From NCBI GenBank assembly GCA_023386255.1, contig JAEWKB010000150.1:1-7881 (forward strand): a stretch of 7,881 nucleotides of DNA. The letters run 5' to 3'. This DNA is from Bacteroidota bacterium (GTDB taxonomy: Bacteria; Bacteroidota; Bacteroidia; Flavobacteriales; Flavobacteriaceae). The stretch's first letter is position 1; every line of letters begins with the position of its first letter. The notes beneath the pieces are model-generated. The model searched no databases, had not been told where the DNA came from, and worked only from the letters and a program-made list of their open reading frames with translations. Positions 6,171 through 7,881 of this stretch are shown here, in pieces. A program made the translations under genes and the position numbers.

Positions 6171-7379
6171 ATGATAAAAAAGCTGTTGGTACTGCTCATT
6201 ACACTATCTGCCGCTACCGCAACCGCGCAAAGCGTAGTGATTAAAGGTGTTGTAAAAGATATTACAAGCAATCAGCCGCTAAGCCATGTCACGGTATCAT
6301 CTGATGACGGTAAATGGGTAACCATTACGAATGATGAAGGATCATTTTCGCTGGCGTGCGCTGTATCAACAAAAAAAATAGTATTTTCCTGCTTGGGCTA
6401 TGCGCCCTATTCTTCAACTACAGCCACCCCTCCTGCTGATGGCATATTTTATCTTGAACCCAAAGATTTTGAACTGGATGAGGTTGTAATCATAAACACT
6501 CCTATTGATGAGTTTATGAACAAGCTCATTAAGAGCTCAATTCAGCAATTAAAAACGCCGGTTGTCCTAAACACATATTACAGGGAATTTATAAAGATCA
6601 ACAACAAGAACACCAAATTTGCCGACGGGCTTGTGAACTACAATCTGTATAGAAAAAAAGACGATCTTAAGTCAGGCATTGTAGTGAAGCAAAGCCGTGC
6701 TGTAGAACTGGATACTTTTACCGAAGGCGCGGTGCGGGGCATTGGTCCAAGCGTGGTTGACGCTATGGATATTGAATCTAATTTTTTGGTATTCAGGCAG
6801 ATATTCCACAAAAAGAAGGTGTATAAAAACTATGACTATGTCATTAAATCCTTAAAAACAGTCAGTAACCAGCCACTTGCATTAATATCTTTTACGCCAA
6901 AAGCCGGAGTTAAAGATGATTTGTATAACATATCTGTCATTTATAATCCCGACAGAAATATAATACTTGATATTGAGATTAAAGCTGTGCCTGAACTGGC
7001 ACAATATGCGCACGCTGTAAATGTAATACTGGCACGCTATACTATTAATCTTTTAGAATATAAGAGTTCCTTTAAGGTTGTAAACGGGCTGTATCTCCCT
7101 TCCTACTTTTACCTTTCCGGAGTAGTACATGTGTGGAATAAAAAGTATGACAACACCTACCGCTTTAAAAGCGACATGATAGTTACAAACTACAGCACAA
7201 ATGAAGCCGACTTTGTAAAGAAAGACCAGTATGATGAACGTACATTATATGAACGCGGCAGCAATTATACCGAAGAGTTTTGGCTTAAAAACAATTCAAT
7301 AGTTCTTACAGATGAAGAGGAACAGATAATACAATCACTGAACAAACAAAAACAGCAAATACAAACAAATACAAAATAA
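6171..7379 (+). CDS. Secreted protein with CarboxypepD_reg-like domain and uncharacterised C-terminal domain
   Basis: A 402-residue protein with a signal peptide (MIKKLLVLLITL core, probable cleavage after Ala19), so it is exported. There is no lipobox Cys, so it is not a typical lipoprotein. Residues about 22-96 form a CarboxypepD_reg-like beta-sandwich: IKGVVKD (24-30), NDEGSFSL (54-61) and a GY turn (76-77). This is the domain that precedes the plug in SusC-type TonB receptors. The motif LDEVVI (102-107) follows, as it does in those receptors, but there is no plug or barrel. A roughly 290-residue domain I do not recognise takes its place, with segments NTYYREFIKIN (134-144) and NGLYLPSYFYLSG (305-317). 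The C-terminus is rich in Lys, Gln and Asn. A cell-envelope role is inferred from export and domain type; no enzymatic motif is visible. It lies 5 bases after the oxidoreductase gene and overlaps the next gene by one base. Confidence 0.85.
   Translation: MIKKLLVLLITLSAATATAQSVVIKGVVKDITSNQPLSHVTVSSDDGKWVTITNDEGSFSLACAVSTKKIVFSCLGYAPYSSTTATPPADGIFYLEPKDFELDEVVIINTPIDEFMNKLIKSSIQQLKTPVVLNTYYREFIKINNKNTKFADGLVNYNLYRKKDDLKSGIVVKQSRAVELDTFTEGAVRGIGPSVVDAMDIESNFLVFRQIFHKKKVYKNYDYVIKSLKTVSNQPLALISFTPKAGVKDDLYNISVIYNPDRNIILDIEIKAVPELAQYAHAVNVILARYTINLLEYKSSFKVVNGLYLPSYFYLSGVVHVWNKKYDNTYRFKSDMIVTNYSTNEADFVKKDQYDERTLYERGSNYTEEFWLKNNSIVLTDEEEQIIQSLNKQKQQIQTNTK
7356..7375 (+). repeat. Perfect 10-base tandem repeat before the dehydrogenase start
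   Basis: CAAATACAAA occurs twice in direct succession (7356-7365 and 7366-7375), within a G-poor, A-rich stretch from 7341 to 7378. It encodes the last residues of the upstream protein and ends one base before its TAA stop. The unit is not a multiple of three, so gain or loss of a copy would shift the upstream frame. The A-rich stretch sits where a ribosome binding site for the next gene would be, and A-rich, unstructured upstream sequence commonly supports initiation in Bacteroidota. Confidence 0.8.
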
Positions 7380-7881
7380 TGAAAAACATTGCAGTAATAG
7401 GCGCAGGAACAATGGGTAACGGCATTGCACATACTTTTGCGCAAAGCGGGTACAGCGTGAAGCTTATTGATATTTCTGAAAAATCACTTGACAAAGGCAT
7501 GGCAACCATTGCGGGAAATCTAGACCGCATGGTGGCTAAAGGCACTATAACAGAGCAGGATAAAGCCAATACTATAGGCAATATCATTACTTATACTGAT
7601 ATAAAAGATGGCGTAGTAAATGCAGACCTTGTGGTAGAAGCCGCTACTGAAAATGTAGAACTGAAACTGAACATCTTCAAGCAGCTGAATGAAGTTTGTG
7701 ATGAAAAAACTATCTTAGCAACTAACACTTCATCTATCTCTATTACGCAGATTGCTGCCGTAACAACACGCCAGGATAAAGTAATTGGCATGCACTTTAT
7801 GAACCCGGTGCCCATCATGAAACTGGTAGAGATTATCCGTCGGTACAATACATCAGACGAGGTAGCCAATACTATCATGGA
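7379..7881 (+). CDS. hbd: 3-hydroxybutyryl-CoA dehydrogenase, N-terminal part (runs off the window)
   Basis: The frame opens with ATG at 7379-7381, sharing the A of the preceding TAA stop (TAATG), and stays open to the window edge: 167 complete codons of a protein usually near 290-300 residues. The N-terminus is the NAD-binding Rossmann motif VIGAGTMGNGIA (6-17). The acidic residue of strand 2 is in LIDIS (29-33). ADLVVEAATENVELK (82-96) and ATNTSS (114-119, with the conserved substrate-binding Ser) follow. GMHFMNPVPIMKLVEII (137-153) holds the catalytic His139. The enzyme interconverts acetoacetyl-CoA and (S)-3-hydroxybutyryl-CoA with NAD(P), in fatty-acid or short-chain acyl-CoA metabolism. 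The C-terminal helical domain lies outside the window. Translational coupling to the upstream gene is likely. The exact chain-length preference cannot be read from the sequence, and the symbol is by family. Confidence 0.93.
   Translation, partial: MKNIAVIGAGTMGNGIAHTFAQSGYSVKLIDISEKSLDKGMATIAGNLDRMVAKGTITEQDKANTIGNIITYTDIKDGVVNADLVVEAATENVELKLNIFKQLNEVCDEKTILATNTSSISITQIAAVTTRQDKVIGMHFMNPVPIMKLVEIIRRYNTSDEVANTIM

Noticed and set aside
7306..7878. Two minus-strand open frames opposite the right end of the window.
   Set aside because: They are shadows of the hydroxybutyryl-CoA dehydrogenase frame that runs off the edge, which has intact NAD-binding and catalytic motifs.
1..7881. Mobile element, CRISPR array, defence or secretion system.
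   Set aside because: No transposase or integrase motif, no spaced repeats, no terminal inverted repeats and no recognisable defence proteins; nearly all bases are explained by ordinary genes.

Overview
The window looks like chromosomal DNA of a member of the Bacteroidota, most likely a Flavobacterium-like Flavobacteriaceae. Four things point there. Base composition is moderately AT-rich. Start codons lack Shine-Dalgarno sequences. TANNTTTG-type -7 promoter boxes lie just upstream of two genes. The protein types are also typical: a secreted DUF3857/transglutaminase-like protein, a CarboxypepD_reg-like surface protein, and a Gfo/Idh/MocA oxidoreductase. This lineage assignment is inference; there is no rRNA gene in the window.

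Layout, left to right. Positions 1-94 hold the last 30 codons of an unidentified plus-strand gene. smpB (146-601, +) follows, with its own well-formed promoter and an apparently very short mRNA leader. A compact bidirectional terminator (600-626) separates smpB from a convergent minus-strand pair. That pair is read right to left: pcm (4388-5029, GTG start), then 13 bases later a very large secreted protein of 1248 residues (628-4374). The large protein combines helical repeats, a probable jelly-roll, DUF3857 and a transglutaminase-like domain. A 170-base divergent region (5030-5199) carries a promoter box for the rightward genes and two small repeat or palindrome signals. The rightward unit is a Gfo/Idh/MocA oxidoreductase (5200-6165), a secreted CarboxypepD_reg-like protein (6171-7379) and the first 167 codons of a 3-hydroxybutyryl-CoA dehydrogenase (7379 to the window edge). 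Gaps within it are 5 bases and a 1-base overlap, so it is very probably one transcript.

How the genes fit together. SmpB rescues stalled ribosomes with tmRNA, and Pcm repairs isoaspartyl damage in proteins, so the left half has a protein-quality flavour. Whether the transglutaminase-like protein belongs to that theme is not shown by the sequence. The right half joins two NAD(P)-dependent dehydrogenases to a cell-envelope protein of unknown role.

I see no mobile element, CRISPR array, tRNA, rRNA, tmRNA or defence system. The region reads as ordinary core chromosome. The points most worth following up are the unusual transglutaminase-like protein, the barrel-less CarboxypepD_reg protein, the near-leaderless smpB promoter, and the 10-base tandem repeat at the start of the dehydrogenase gene.
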